From a bacterium EF100-94H03 bin56 (GTDB lineage: Bacteria; Pseudomonadota; Alphaproteobacteria; SP197): a stretch of 64,000 nt of DNA. The notes beneath the pieces are model-generated. The model was not told the DNA's origin and ran no database searches. It saw nothing but the letters and a program-made list of their open reading frames with translations. Position numbers and translations under genes: made by a program. This document shows, in pieces, positions 10,033-19,294 of the stretch (the first letter of the stretch is position 1; each line of letters starts with the position of its first letter). The stretch spans positions 49,904-113,903 of the forward strand of contig MPMV01000012.1 of the NCBI GenBank assembly GCA_002238685.1. The letters are read 5' to 3'.

Positions 10033-10553
10033 GCGATGTCGCGCAGCCGCGCCTTCTTCCACTTGATCATCTTGCGCAGGATCAGCCGGCGGCGCAGGGC
10101 AGAGAGGTGATCGACGAAGAGAATGCCGTCGAGGTGGTCGATCTCGTGCTGCAGGCAACGTGCCAGAAGGCCATCGGCGTGAAGCTCCCGGCCGGCGCCG
10201 TTCTCGTCGAGGTAGGTGATGTCAACCGATGCCGGACGCTCCACCAGGGCGAAGAGTTCCGGAAACGAAAGACAGCCTTCGTCAAACTCGACCCGTTCCT
10301 GCGACGATCCGGTGACGGCCGGGTTGACGAGTTTCAGCGGCTGCAAAGCCCCGTCGCTGCGCGCCACGTCGACAACGATGATGCGCCGGGGGATGCCGAC
10401 CTGGATCGCCGAGAGACCGAGGCCCTTTTCGGCGTACATGGTCTCCAGAAGATCATCGGCGAGACGGCGCACGTCGTCGTCGACGCATCCCACGGCCTCG
10501 GAGACCACCTGAAGACGTGGATCAGGAGCGTGAATGACCGTCATGACCGTCAT
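10029..10553 (-). CDS. def: Peptide deformylase
   Basis: Metalloprotease-like deformylase of 174 residues. Motif 1 is GLGLSAIQVG (Ser where Ala is usual), motif 2 is EGCLSFPE with the metal-binding Cys, and motif 3 is QHEIDHLDG with the HExxH ligands. The start is either MTVMTVIHAPD at 10553 or MTVIHAPD at 10544; both are reasonable. It overlaps fmt by 4 bases and is separated from recR by 80 bases. Confidence 0.95.
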   Translation of the reverse strand: MTVMTVIHAPDPRLQVVSEAVGCVDDDVRRLADDLLETMYAEKGLGLSAIQVGIPRRIIVVDVARSDGALQPLKLVNPAVTGSSQERVEFDEGCLSFPELFALVERPASVDITYLDENGAGRELHADGLLARCLQHEIDHLDGILFVDHLSALRRRLILRKMIKWKKARLRDIA

Positions 10554-10633
10554 TGCACAGGCTGCTCCCCTCGTCACATGTCGGTGCGGCGACAGACTAG
10601 ATTCATGGTCCGGAACGATCAAGTTGAGGCAGG

Positions 10634-11242
10634 TCAGCCCGGCTCGAGCGTGCGGCGGGCCTGCATGGCGGTGCCCAGCGTGCCGTCGTCGAGAAAATTG
10701 AGTTCGCCGCCAACCGGAACGCCGAGTGACAGCCGGGAGACCGTGACACCGCACGAGGCGAGCATGTCGACGAGATAGTGGGCCGTGGTCTGCCCGGGAA
10801 CCGTGGCGCCGGTAGCGAGAACCACTTCCCTGACGTCCGGCGACCGGGAACGGGTCACGAGATCGGCGATGCGCAGATCCTCGGGCCCGACGCCATCGAG
10901 AGCCGACAGGGTGCCGCCCAGGACATGGTAGTGGCCGGCGAAGGCTGCCGAGCGTTCCATGGCCCACAGGTCATCGACGTTCTCGACGACGCAGATGATC
11001 GAAGAATCACGCCTGTCATCGGAACAGATGGCGCAGGGATCGCCGGTGTCGAGATTCCCGCAGCGGCCGCATGTCGTGATGGTCGCGGCCGTCCGCTCGA
11101 GCGCCTGGACGAGATTGGCCAGCACCGTCTCGCGGTGCTTGAGAAGGTGGAGGACAAGGCGGCGCGCCGAGCGCGGCCCGAGCCCCGGCAGGCGTGCCAG
11201 CAGGGTCGCCAGACGGTCGATCTCGGGGCTGGCATGAACCAT
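10634..11242 (-). CDS. recR: Recombination protein RecR
   Basis: 202-residue recombination mediator that works with RecF and RecO at ssDNA gaps. A helix-hairpin-helix at the N-terminus ([14 protein letters not shown]) is followed by a four-Cys zinc finger ([16 protein letters not shown]). Next come the Toprim domain ([14 protein letters not shown]) and a C-terminal Walker-like segment. It is downstream of ybaB by 38 bases, the standard dnaX-ybaB-recR order. Confidence 0.96.
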   Translation of the reverse strand: MVHASPEIDRLATLLARLPGLGPRSARRLVLHLLKHRETVLANLVQALERTAATITTCGRCGNLDTGDPCAICSDDRRDSSIICVVENVDDLWAMERSAAFAGHYHVLGGTLSALDGVGPEDLRIADLVTRSRSPDVREVVLATGATVPGQTTAHYLVDMLASCGVTVSRLSLGVPVGGELNFLDDGTLGTAMQARRTLEPG

Positions 11243-11280
11243 CTCTCAGGGACCCGGAAACGAGGGTCTTCGACAGTCCA

Positions 11281-11601
11281 TCAGAAGGGCAGTTTCAGTC
11301 CCGGGGGCAACTGGAGTTCGCCGGCAACGCCGGCCGTTCGTTCCCGGACCGTCTCCTCGGCCTTGCTGTGTGCATCATTGATGGCCGCAACGATCAGGTC
11401 CTCAAGCATGCCCCTGTCGTCGGCGGTGACGAGGGAAGGGTCGATCGACAGGTTGTTGAGCCGGTGCTGACAGGTCATCGAAGCCTTGACCATACCGCCG
11501 CCGGAAACCCCCTCGACCTCGATCCGTGCGAGATCCTCCTGGAGGCTCTCCATGCGCGACTGCACTTCCTGGACCTTTTCCATCATCTTCAGAATGTTCA
11601 T
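11281..11601 (-). CDS. YbaB/EbfC nucleoid-associated protein
   Basis: 106-residue DNA-binding protein with the helical-hairpin plus beta-sheet fold. The N-terminus MNILKMMEKVQEVQSRMESL is the conserved alpha-helix and GGGMVKASMT the first strands. It overlaps the dnaX stop by 4 bases and is followed by recR. Family members bind DNA as dimers, with a modest effect on nucleoid structure and recombination. Confidence 0.93.
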   Translation of the reverse strand: MNILKMMEKVQEVQSRMESLQEDLARIEVEGVSGGGMVKASMTCQHRLNNLSIDPSLVTADDRGMLEDLIVAAINDAHSKAEETVRERTAGVAGELQLPPGLKLPF

Positions 11602-13220
11602 GGGTTGCCGTTCCTTGCGTGCGGTTTGTCGCCATCCCGGACATCGACGATCTCGGCTCCGGGAAAGGCCTCGAGTATGCGTGACAGATCAGGTTCCCTG
11701 GCAGTCTCTTCCAGCAGGGCCTTCTTTTCCTGCTCTTCCGACAGTGCAATCGTGGGCGCGCCGTCACGTGTCGACGGTGTCACCTGCCAGGCCATGCCGG
11801 TCCAGGCGCCGAGCAGCCTGGCAAGGTTCGAAGGAAGCTCGCGGGGCGCATCCTTGCCGAGCCTGATCTCGATGTTGCCGACAGCAAAGGAGACGAGATG
11901 GACACTGTGGCGCAGGTGGGAATGGAGGATGGCCTCGCGGCGGCGCTCCACGAGATCGAGCACCGCCTCGAAACTCTGTGGCACCTCGCTGCCGGCGTCC
12001 CCGGTCACCGCGGGCGCCCGGCTTTCTGAACCCTTTGCAGGCGCGGGTGGCGTTGACTCCTGGAGCGCCTTCAGCGCCTGTTCGGGAGTCGGCAATGTTG
12101 CGCTGAAGGCCAGCCGGACCAGGGTCATCTCCACGGCCTGCAGGCTGTCAGGCGCAACACGCGCCTCGCCGATACCCTTGAGGAGAATCTGCCAGGCCCG
12201 CGTGAGGTGCGGCACGCCAAGGGTTTCGGCCATCTCCGCCCCTTGCGTCCGCTCGAACTCGGGCGCCGCCTGCCTGGCAGCATCGGGGGTGACCTTGCAA
12301 CGCGTCAGCCAGTGCGTGAGCTCGAGCAGGTCCTCGAGAACGACGACCGGATCCACTCCAGATGCATACTGCTCCGCCAGGCCCTCGAGCGCATCGGCGA
12401 TCCGGCCGGCCATGACATGCCGATAAAGTGCGAATGTCCTGCCCCTGTCGGCGAGTCCGAGCATGGCGCGCACATCGTCCTCAGTCACCGTTCCCCGGCC
12501 CTGGGCGATGGCCTGATCGAGGATGGAGAAGCCGTCACGCACCGAACCATCGGCGGCGCGGGCGATCAGGGCCAGTGCCTCATCGGTCGCTGATGCCTGT
12601 TCCCTGGAGGCGATGTCGCCGAAGTAACGGGCAAGTTCCCCGGCGTCGATCCGGCGCAGGTCGAACCGCTGGCAACGCGACAGGATGGTCGCCGGAATCT
12701 TGCGCAGCTCGGTCGTCGCGAAGACGAACTTCAAATGCTCCGGCGGCTCCTCCAGGGTCTTCAGAAGCGCGTTGAACGCCGGTCCGGACAGCATGTGGAC
12801 CTCGTCCATGACGTAGACCTTGTAGCGGCCGAGGGAAGGCCGGTAGCGCGCCGCATCAAGCAGGCTGCGCATGTTGTCGATTCCCGTGTGACTCGCGGCA
12901 TCGACCTCGAGGACATCGATATGGCGGTCGGCGGCAATGGCAACGCAGTGTTCGCAGACGCCGCAGGGCTCGGCCGTCACACCCCCTGTGCCATTCTCGC
13001 CGACACAATTGAGCATGCGTGCCAGAACTCGCGCCGTGGTCGTCTTGCCAACCCCGCGAATGCCGGTCAGCAGGAAGGCCTGGGCGATCCTCCCGGTCTC
13101 CACAGCATGGGTCAGCGTGCGCACGAGGACATCCTGGCCGCGCAGTTCACCAAGGGTCTGCGGCCGGTACTTTCGGGCCAGGACACGGTACTGCGGGTTG
13201 TCTTGATCAGGAGGTGCCAT
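11598..13220 (-). CDS. dnaX: DNA polymerase III subunits gamma and tau
   Basis: Clamp-loader ATPase of 540 residues from MAPPDQDNPQYRVLARKYRP at 13220, with GAGG upstream. It shows Walker A GIRGVGKTT, a Cys-rich zinc module (CVGENG...CGVCEHC), Walker B with DEVH, SRC motif LSRCQRFDL, and a tau-type C-terminal extension. I saw no A-rich slippery heptamer, so a gamma form made by frameshifting is not evident. It heads the dnaX-ybaB-recR group, and the SRP RNA is 55 bases upstream on the same strand. Confidence 0.95.
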   Translation of the reverse strand: MAPPDQDNPQYRVLARKYRPQTLGELRGQDVLVRTLTHAVETGRIAQAFLLTGIRGVGKTTTARVLARMLNCVGENGTGGVTAEPCGVCEHCVAIAADRHIDVLEVDAASHTGIDNMRSLLDAARYRPSLGRYKVYVMDEVHMLSGPAFNALLKTLEEPPEHLKFVFATTELRKIPATILSRCQRFDLRRIDAGELARYFGDIASREQASATDEALALIARAADGSVRDGFSILDQAIAQGRGTVTEDDVRAMLGLADRGRTFALYRHVMAGRIADALEGLAEQYASGVDPVVVLEDLLELTHWLTRCKVTPDAARQAAPEFERTQGAEMAETLGVPHLTRAWQILLKGIGEARVAPDSLQAVEMTLVRLAFSATLPTPEQALKALQESTPPAPAKGSESRAPAVTGDAGSEVPQSFEAVLDLVERRREAILHSHLRHSVHLVSFAVGNIEIRLGKDAPRELPSNLARLLGAWTGMAWQVTPSTRDGAPTIALSEEQEKKALLEETAREPDLSRILEAFPGAEIVDVRDGDKPHARNGNP

Positions 13221-13274
13221 CGCGGTCCCGGATGAAAGGGGCGGGGGTTCGCGCAACTGTTGATGTAGCGGATG

Positions 13275-13371
13275 AATGGAAGGCCGGCCTGACCCGGTTG
13301 AACACGCTACGGCTGCTTCCTTTCGGACCTGACCGGGTTCACGAGCCAATTCCGTCCATTCCGGCCCCCGT
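13275..13371 (-). ncRNA. ffs: Signal recognition particle RNA, small bacterial (4.5S) type
   Basis: On the minus strand the conserved SRP apical domain is unmistakable: GAACCCGGTCAGGTCC, then GAAAGGAAGCAGC with the GGAA tetraloop and the AGCAG internal loop. The ends GGGGGCCGG (near 13369) and CCGGCCTTCC (near 13278) pair to close the long hairpin. About 97 nt fits alphaproteobacterial 4.5S RNA, which binds Ffh for co-translational targeting. Ends are set from pairing and may be off by a few bases. Confidence 0.93.
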
Positions 13372-13377
13372 CGCCAA

Positions 13378-13407
13378 CACTAGCCGCCACAACCGACGGC
13401 ACGCAAG
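13378..13407 (-). promoter_or_regulatory. Candidate promoter of the SRP RNA
   Basis: Reading the minus strand, a -35-like CTTGCG (13402-13407) and a -10-like CTAGTG (13378-13383) are 18 bases apart, with the -10 about 7-9 bases before the RNA 5' end. It fits position and spacing but not consensus closely. It lies in the divergent gap with nudC. Confidence 0.35.
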
Positions 13408-13447
13408 CCTGATTGCACGACAACGGGCCTCGTGCGAACGTCGTTGC

Positions 13448-14347
13448 ATGGTTGACGTTTCCCACTACAGCGGCGATCTGATCGATCGCGCCAGCGAGTT
13501 GCGCCGGGATGATCAGTGGATTGCCGCCAGGCTGCGCGATCCCGCAACCCGACTCGTTCCCGTTCACCAGGGGCGCAACCTGCTGCGTGACAGGAGTGCG
13601 GCCTTTCTGGCGCCCGGCGATGTCGATGGATTCCCCGATGACCCCCTGATGGAGCCGATCTTTCTCGGAATCGACGAGGTGGGTCCGCTGTTTGCCGTCG
13701 ACATGTCGCATCTCGATGAACGGGTTGTCGCCGGGCCGGGAGAGGACTGCGTCCTCGAGGAACTCTATGGCATCGCAACACAGCTGTTCCGCCGCGACGC
13801 CTCGCTTCTCTCCCATGCCGCCTGGCTCGTGAGATGGCGGCACCACCACCGCTATTGCGGTGTCTGCGGCCATGTCACCGGATCACGGGAGGCCGGTCAC
13901 GTGCGTGTCTGTACCAACGACGCGTGCAGGACCCTCGCCTTTCCGAGGACCGATCCGGCCGTCATCATGGTGACCGAATTCGCCGACCGGTGCCTGCTGG
14001 CCCGTCAGAAGAACTGGCCGGGTGGCCTTCACTCCTGCCTGGCAGGGTTTGTCGAACCCGGTGAATCGGCGGAAGAGGCCGTGGTGCGCGAAGTTCGCGA
14101 GGAATCGGGACTCGAGGTACGGGATGTCCGCTACCACGCAACCCAGCCATGGCCCTATCCGTCCTCGCTCATGCTGGGCTACTTCGCCGTCGCCACGCAC
14201 GACGCCGTCGTCATCGACAGGGACGAACTGGCCACCGCCCGCTGGTTCACCCGGGAGGAACTCGTGGCGCTGCCCGACGGTGTCGAATTGCCGCGCCGCG
14301 ATTCCATTGCCCGCTCCCTGATCGATGCCTGGATTGCCGCGCGATAG
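13448..14347 (+). CDS. nudC: NAD+ diphosphatase (Nudix hydrolase NudC)
   Basis: 299-residue Nudix enzyme hydrolysing NADH/NAD+ to NMN(H) and AMP, and decapping NAD-RNA. A zinc ribbon (CGVCGHVTGSREAGHVRVC plus CRT) precedes the Nudix box GFVEPGESAEEAVVREVREE. The NADH-pyrophosphatase signature appears as TQPWPYPSSLMLGY. The start at 13448 (MVDVSHYSG) is preferred because further upstream the frame runs antisense through the SRP RNA. Confidence 0.92.
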   Translation: MVDVSHYSGDLIDRASELRRDDQWIAARLRDPATRLVPVHQGRNLLRDRSAAFLAPGDVDGFPDDPLMEPIFLGIDEVGPLFAVDMSHLDERVVAGPGEDCVLEELYGIATQLFRRDASLLSHAAWLVRWRHHHRYCGVCGHVTGSREAGHVRVCTNDACRTLAFPRTDPAVIMVTEFADRCLLARQKNWPGGLHSCLAGFVEPGESAEEAVVREVREESGLEVRDVRYHATQPWPYPSSLMLGYFAVATHDAVVIDRDELATARWFTREELVALPDGVELPRRDSIARSLIDAWIAAR

Positions 14348-14384
14348 AAAGTGACGGCGGCCGGGTGAGCATGAGGAACCGTCC

Positions 14385-14648
14385 ATGAGCTCTCTCGAGA
14401 TCCGCCAGATTCCGGATCTCGCCGCTGACGTCGTCTATCTCGCGCGTCTTCCCGAGACGGAGGCCACGGCGGTCGCGAAAGACGGATGGTCTGTCACGCA
14501 CATCATCACGGCGATCACACGGGCGGCACTCTCGACATCAGGCGGGCAACGGGGTGCACCATTGTCGGGTTCTGACACGCGGCCGGCGGCGGATCAGCCG
14601 CTGGCATCACCACCATGGCTGCTCCACCACGCCGTCCACCGGTCGTAG
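14385..14648 (+). CDS. Hypothetical small protein (uncertain)
   Basis: An 87-residue open frame beginning MSSLEIRQIPDLAADVVYLA. Its first 50 codons show the strong G/C third-position bias of neighbouring genes. The last 30 residues lose this bias, and the end runs 55 bases into the convergent HEAT-repeat gene. It has AGGA 7 bases before the ATG. No family was recognised. It may be a real short gene, a truncated one or a chance frame. Confidence 0.3.
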   Translation: MSSLEIRQIPDLAADVVYLARLPETEATAVAKDGWSVTHIITAITRAALSTSGGQRGAPLSGSDTRPAADQPLASPPWLLHHAVHRS

Positions 14649-15475
14649 TCCGGTCCGATGTCGGCGCCGGTGATGGTCCGCAGTGACCAGGAGGAGAACC
14701 AGCGGACATCCTGGGAGGGATCCTGGAGGGCCTCGATGAGGTGTGGCACCGCAGCTCCGTCACCGATGCGGCCAAGCGACCACGCCGCCTCCCAGCGAAC
14801 GCGGTCATGCTCGTCCTCCAGCGCCTCGATGAGCGCAGACACGGCCGCCGGGTCAGCGGTGCGGCCGAGAGCCGAGACCACCGAACGCCGCACTTCATGC
14901 CCCGGTTCGTCGAGAGCGGGCAGGACGCTCGCCACCCCCCAGGCATCGATCATGACATTGCCCAGCGCCTCGAGAAAACCGTCCGCCTTCACCAGCGCTT
15001 CAAGAAAGGGGGCATTCTCCGGCTTCTCGTAACCGTGATTGATCTCGACCTCGAAAGGACGTTCGACCGTGGAAGCGAAGGGTCGCATGCTTTCGCTCGC
15101 CCCGGGACCGGTAATCGTGACCTCACCGGCAAGATCGGCGCCGGTGTAGAGATAGGATCTGCCAAGTTCGAAGTAGAGCCTGCCGAGCGCCCGTCCCTTC
15201 AGGGAGACCTTCAGTTCCCATCCCTCGCCTCCTGCATCGCCGTCGAGGGGCTCGATGTCCGCAGCCAGGAGCATGTCCTCGGCATAGTCGACAAGCGGCA
15301 GTTCGTAGTCCTCGAGGAAGTGGGGCTGGGGCCGTGACGCCTTGCGGTACTCGAACACCTGTTCGATGGTGATCACGACCGCATCGGGAAGCGGTCCCCT
15401 GGAAGCGTCGGAACGGGAAGACGCCACCGCAAGACCGGCGACAGCAACCAGGATGATGAGTGCGCGCCTGGACAT
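14594..15475 (-). CDS. HEAT-repeat protein with signal sequence
   Basis: 293 residues. The N-terminus MSRRALIILVAVAGLAVASS is a signal peptide or membrane anchor. The C-terminal third contains tandem HEAT/PBS-lyase-like helical repeats (EVRRSVVSALGRTADPAAVS, then DRVRWEAAWSLGRIGDGAAV, then DVRWFSSWSLRTITG). The central part is not recognised. HEAT repeats act as protein-binding scaffolds. A periplasmic or membrane-attached scaffold is inferred; no enzyme motif is seen. Confidence 0.75.
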   Translation of the reverse strand: MSRRALIILVAVAGLAVASSRSDASRGPLPDAVVITIEQVFEYRKASRPQPHFLEDYELPLVDYAEDMLLAADIEPLDGDAGGEGWELKVSLKGRALGRLYFELGRSYLYTGADLAGEVTITGPGASESMRPFASTVERPFEVEINHGYEKPENAPFLEALVKADGFLEALGNVMIDAWGVASVLPALDEPGHEVRRSVVSALGRTADPAAVSALIEALEDEHDRVRWEAAWSLGRIGDGAAVPHLIEALQDPSQDVRWFSSWSLRTITGADIGPDYDRWTAWWSSHGGDASG

Positions 15476-15513
15476 GACACGGCCATTCTAGACCGCATCA
15501 CCGGCTGGAGTCC

Positions 15514-16092
15514 CTACCTCGTCTCTTCTTCCAGCCACTCCTGCAAGGCGCCGCCGGCGCGCTCCCGCGTGGCGTCATCGAGAGTTTCCTCCAGGCTGGC
15601 AAGGTTCTTCGACGCAATGTCGTCGCCCGTCCGGGCAGCAAGGCTGAGCCACAGGAATGCGCCGACGGGGTCGTAGGGCTCCACGGTCAGGAGCAGGAAA
15701 CCGAGGAGCGACATCGCGTCGGGTTCCCCGGCCTCGGCCGCCGCTTCAAGAAGGACCCGGGCGCCGTCAGGGTCCGCCGGACCTCCCTTCGCCTCGAGAA
15801 GCAGGCGGGCAAGGCGCACCCTTGCCCGGTCGTGTTCCTGTGCGGCAGCCTGGCTGTACCAGTGCCTTGCCTCTTGCGGATCGGCCGGAAAGGGGTTCGG
15901 TTCCACCGACACGTAGCCGAATGCCGTTCCCGTCTCGTAGCCATAGCCCAGGAGGAACTGCGCCTCGGCATTGCCCGCTTGCGCTTCGACGCGATACCAC
16001 GTCATCGCCTCGACAAAGGTCTGCGGAACATCCGCAGCGACAGGCAGCCCCGACCATCCGGTCACCAGGGCTGCAAACACGACAAGACGCAT
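15514..16092 (-). CDS. Sel1-repeat (TPR-like) exported protein
   Basis: 192 residues from MRLVVFAALVTGWSGLPVAA at 16092, which is a good signal peptide; a longer frame upstream is not needed. Sel1-like repeats are visible: AEAQFLLGYGYETG, QEARHWYSQAAAQEHDRARV, DGARVLLEAAAEAGEPDAMS, and GAFLWLSLAARTGDDIASKN. Such proteins serve as periplasmic adaptors. The partner is unknown. Confidence 0.8.
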   Translation of the reverse strand: MRLVVFAALVTGWSGLPVAADVPQTFVEAMTWYRVEAQAGNAEAQFLLGYGYETGTAFGYVSVEPNPFPADPQEARHWYSQAAAQEHDRARVRLARLLLEAKGGPADPDGARVLLEAAAEAGEPDAMSLLGFLLLTVEPYDPVGAFLWLSLAARTGDDIASKNLASLEETLDDATRERAGGALQEWLEEETR

Positions 16093-16282
16093 GTGTCGGA
16101 GGGTGCCATCCACCAGGCTCAAAACAGTCACTCCCGCCCTGATCAGCTCATCCACGCAACATGGCAGATGCCAACAGTTCTGAACCCCATGAACCGGCCG
16201 GACATCCATACTACTCCCGAACCACGGGGATTGACCACTGTTTTGACGCGTCCACGGTCAGGGGCATCCTCGTGGTGGGAGG

Positions 16283-17236
16283 TCACTCGGAATCGTCACG
16301 ATCGACGAGGGTCTCCAGCAGGTGAAGGGCGGCATCATCAAGTGTCGTGGTACCGCCTGCCACGGCATCGGCAAGGCCGGTCAACCGTGGGTGGTGAAGA
16401 GCCCGTTTCCTGGCCATTGCGAGTGCCGTCTCGATAATTTCCTGGCTGAGGCCCTGCCGGGTGCGCCGTGGCGACTGCGTGGGCCGATGACCCTCGTCAA
16501 CGAGGAGACCGGCGAGCTCACCAACCCCCTCGCCTCGCGTGGCGACCGTCATGAGGACCGGAGGCACGTCATCGCCTCTCCAGGACACCGCCGCCTCCAG
16601 TGCTGCCCTCGCGGCATGGGCACCTGGCCGATCGGCCTTGTTGACCACAATCAGGTCCACGGTCTCCAGAATCCCGGCCTTGGCGGCCTGGATGTCGTCA
16701 CCGGAACCGGGCGGCCACACCAGGATGCTCCTGTCCGCCAGGCGGGTGATCCCGGTCTCGGCCTGGCCCGTACCGACCGTCTCGACGATGATGATGTCGC
16801 TTCCGGCAGCATCCATCACGTCGATGACGCGAGACGTGGTCGCCGCGAGACCGTCCGGCCGGCCCCTGGAGGCGTGGCTGCGGATGAAGACCCCGCGGTC
16901 GGTGGCGTGACCAGACATGCGGATGCGGTCACCAAGAAGGGCACCGCCTGTCACGGAACTCGACGGATCGACGGCGAGGACCGCAACCAGCCTCGACCGG
17001 CGGCGGAACTCCCGCACCAGGGCGTCCGTCAGTGTCGACTTTCCGGCGCCCGGGGGGCCGGTCAGCCCGAGGACGAGCGCATGGCCCGCTGCCATGCGTG
17101 CGGTCTCCACGATCGCGGAAGCGTCGGGATAATCGTTCTCGACGGCGGTAACGGCACGGGCGACAGACGCGCGCTCGCCCCGCCTCATGGCGCCAACCCA
17201 GGAAGGAGTGTCCGGCCCTGAAGCAGGATCTGTCAT
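16283..17236 (-). CDS. meaB: Methylmalonyl-CoA mutase-associated GTPase MeaB (ArgK family)
   Basis: 317-residue G3E-family P-loop GTPase that protects and reloads adenosylcobalamin-dependent methylmalonyl-CoA mutase. It shows Walker A GPPGAGKST, DPSSSVTGGALLGDRIRM (switch region), IVETVGTGQAE (switch/G3), and NKADRPGA (G4). The start at 17236 (MTDPASG) fits the family N-terminus. The mutase genes are not in this window. It lies 55 bases downstream of the cytochrome c gene on the same strand. Confidence 0.92.
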   Translation of the reverse strand: MTDPASGPDTPSWVGAMRRGERASVARAVTAVENDYPDASAIVETARMAAGHALVLGLTGPPGAGKSTLTDALVREFRRRSRLVAVLAVDPSSSVTGGALLGDRIRMSGHATDRGVFIRSHASRGRPDGLAATTSRVIDVMDAAGSDIIIVETVGTGQAETGITRLADRSILVWPPGSGDDIQAAKAGILETVDLIVVNKADRPGAHAARAALEAAVSWRGDDVPPVLMTVATRGEGVGELAGLLVDEGHRPTQSPRRTRQGLSQEIIETALAMARKRALHHPRLTGLADAVAGGTTTLDDAALHLLETLVDRDDSE

Positions 17237-17291
17237 GGCAGGAGAGAATACTCCTGGCGACGGTGCCGGCAACCAGCCGCCGCCGGAGCGT

Positions 17292-17711
17292 TCAGGGGTC
17301 CTCTTCCTCAAGCGACATCAGGAAGGCGATCACGTCGGCGCGCTGGTCCCCGTCCTTCAGCCGGAAAACCATCTTGTTGCGCACCCTGGAGACACCCAGC
17401 GTTTCCTTCAGGAAGGCCTTGGGATCCGCGATGTAGGCGTCCACGCGCTCCGGCGTCCACACGAGTCCCGCCTCGCCGGCCTCGATCATGCTGGTGGAGA
17501 ACCTGTAGTCCGCCGTTCCGGCCTGGCGTCCGAAAAGACCGAGCAGGTTCGGACCGGCCGGCCTGTTCCTTCCGGCCTCGATGGAATGGCAGGCCTTGCA
17601 TTTCCTGAACACCTTCTCGCCCCTGACGGGATCCCCCGGCGTGAAGGCCACGCTCAGGGTGGTGAACAGGACCAGCGCCAGCACTCCCGGGAGCAACGCG
17701 GCACGCATCAT
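17292..17711 (-). CDS. Class I cytochrome c
   Basis: 139-residue exported monohaem cytochrome. A signal peptide (MMRAALLPGVLALVLFTTLS) is followed by the haem-binding CKACH motif near residue 38. The distal methionine is probably in NKMVF, and the fold-typical ...ADVIAFLMSL C-terminal helix is present. It resembles mitochondrial-type cytochrome c/c2 electron carriers. Its partner oxidase or dehydrogenase is not in the window. Confidence 0.92.
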   Translation of the reverse strand: MMRAALLPGVLALVLFTTLSVAFTPGDPVRGEKVFRKCKACHSIEAGRNRPAGPNLLGLFGRQAGTADYRFSTSMIEAGEAGLVWTPERVDAYIADPKAFLKETLGVSRVRNKMVFRLKDGDQRADVIAFLMSLEEEDP

Positions 17712-17924
17712 GTCTGTCTCTCTTCAGGAATTCCCGAACGTCCCCGGCGGAACGTGACGATCTCGCCGGCACGGGTTCTCACCTTCCATCATGATACGCA
17801 GCGGTCCCCGGGTTGGTTCGGATCGCGCACCTCATACCATCAGGAACGTTGATGTCGACTCCGGAGTTCTCCCGTCCAGGCAACGGAACCTTCAAAGGGC
17901 GCCCTGATCAGGCTTGCCGGCGAC

Positions 17925-17956
17925 TTGCCATCAACCCGGCCCGTGTGGTCTAGATT
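17925..17956 (+). promoter_or_regulatory. Candidate promoter of the glycosyltransferase operon
   Basis: TTGCCA at 17925-17930 and TCTAGA at 17949-17954 are 18 bases apart, in the 290-base gap between the divergent cytochrome c and glycosyltransferase genes. The site is 45 bases before the start codon at 18002. It is a plausible housekeeping-sigma site only; nothing else is seen in the gap. Confidence 0.35.
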
Positions 17957-18001
17957 GCGACAGCCGCAACAGTCGGGCAGGCGCATGATCAAGGAGACGA
18001 G

Positions 18002-19294
18002 ATGATGAGTGACGGCAAGACGATTGTTTTCTTCCCCGAGGCCGCATTCGGGCCGGCCCTCAATTCGGTGGGTATCGCCCAGGTCTGCCGTGACATGGGC
18101 CACCGGCCGGTGTTTCTGGCGGATCCGGGATTCAGCGGAGTCTTTGCGGACTACGGCTTCGAGGAACATGCCGTGCCGATGTCCGAGCCCATGGAGCCCG
18201 AGGCGATGGCACGGTACTGGTCGGACTTCATCAACGGCCAGATCCCGAACTTCCACACCCCGCCCATCGAACAGGTCTCGACCTACATCAAGGCCTGCTG
18301 GGAAGCGATCGTCGAAACCGCCGTGTGGGCCGAGAAGTCCCTTCCGGGCGTCCTTGCAAAGGTCGAGCCCGATCTCATCTGTGTCGACAACGTGGTCCTG
18401 TTTCCCGCCACCAAGCGTCACGGCGCGCCCTGGGTGAGGATCATCTCGTGCAGCGAGAACGAGATCGAGGATCCGGATATCCCACCCCATCTCTCCGGGT
18501 GCCGCGAGGATGATCCGGAGGGCTTTCGCCTCTATCGCGAGGCATTCGAGAGGGAAATCGCCCCCATCCACGCACAGTTCAACGAGTTCCTCGCGGCTTG
18601 TGGCGAGGAACTCTATCCGCTCGGCCAGTTCTTCGAAACCTCTCCCTGGCTCAACCTCCTGCATTATCCAAGGCCCCTTGCCTTCCACCGCCGCCATCCC
18701 CTCGACGAAGAGAGGTTTGTCTACCTCGAGGGCTGCATCCGGGAGGAAGAGCCCTACGCCATCCCGGACTTTGCCGTGAACCAGTCGAAGCCGCTTGTCT
18801 ATGTCAGCTTCGGCAGCCTGGGATCGGGCGACACGGATCTCATGAAGCGCCTGATGGCAACGCTGGGCACACTGCCCTTCAGGGTGCTGGTCAACGTCGG
18901 GGACTATGGCGAAGCCTATGACCATGTTCCGCCGAACTGCCATGTCGACAGCTGGTATCCGCAGCCTTCGGTCATCGCCGAAGTTGATGCCGTCATCCAC
19001 CACGGCGGCAACAACAGCTTCAACGAGTGCCTCTATTTCGGCAAACCGTCACTGATCATGCCCTATTGCTGGGACGGACATGACAACGCGACGCACATCG
19101 ACGAGAGGGGCTACGGCCTCGCCATGGAACGCTATACATGGAAGGACGCGGACATCGCCGCCGCCCTCGAGAGGATGGTGAGCGACACCGCCATGAAGCA
19201 GCGACTCGAGTCGCTCTCGGCGCACATGCAGGCCGAGGATGGGCGCCGCAAGGGCGCCAGGGCCCTCGACAACCTGCTCCGGACCGGCGCATGA
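18002..19294 (+). CDS. GT1-family glycosyltransferase (UDP/NDP-sugar dependent)
   Basis: 430-residue GT-B fold transferase of the macrolide/UDP-glycosyltransferase type. The C-terminal donor-site motif is visible as DAVIHHGGNNSFNECLYFGK (near residues 328-347), followed by PSLIMPYCWDGHDNA with the sugar-contacting Asp. The segment LVYVSFGSLGSGD begins the C-terminal domain. The acceptor is unknown. The following cupin gene overlaps its stop by 4 bases, so they form an operon. Confidence 0.85.
   Translation: MMSDGKTIVFFPEAAFGPALNSVGIAQVCRDMGHRPVFLADPGFSGVFADYGFEEHAVPMSEPMEPEAMARYWSDFINGQIPNFHTPPIEQVSTYIKACWEAIVETAVWAEKSLPGVLAKVEPDLICVDNVVLFPATKRHGAPWVRIISCSENEIEDPDIPPHLSGCREDDPEGFRLYREAFEREIAPIHAQFNEFLAACGEELYPLGQFFETSPWLNLLHYPRPLAFHRRHPLDEERFVYLEGCIREEEPYAIPDFAVNQSKPLVYVSFGSLGSGDTDLMKRLMATLGTLPFRVLVNVGDYGEAYDHVPPNCHVDSWYPQPSVIAEVDAVIHHGGNNSFNECLYFGKPSLIMPYCWDGHDNATHIDERGYGLAMERYTWKDADIAAALERMVSDTAMKQRLESLSAHMQAEDGRRKGARALDNLLRTGA

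Noticed and set aside
10554..10967. Extended N-terminus for peptide deformylase
   Set aside because: The upstream in-frame extension runs through recR and is low-complexity; the family start MTVIHAPDPRL is close to 10553.
11598..13220. Programmed frameshift in dnaX to make the gamma subunit
   Set aside because: No A AAA AAG-type slippery heptamer followed by a stem-loop was found in the coding strand.
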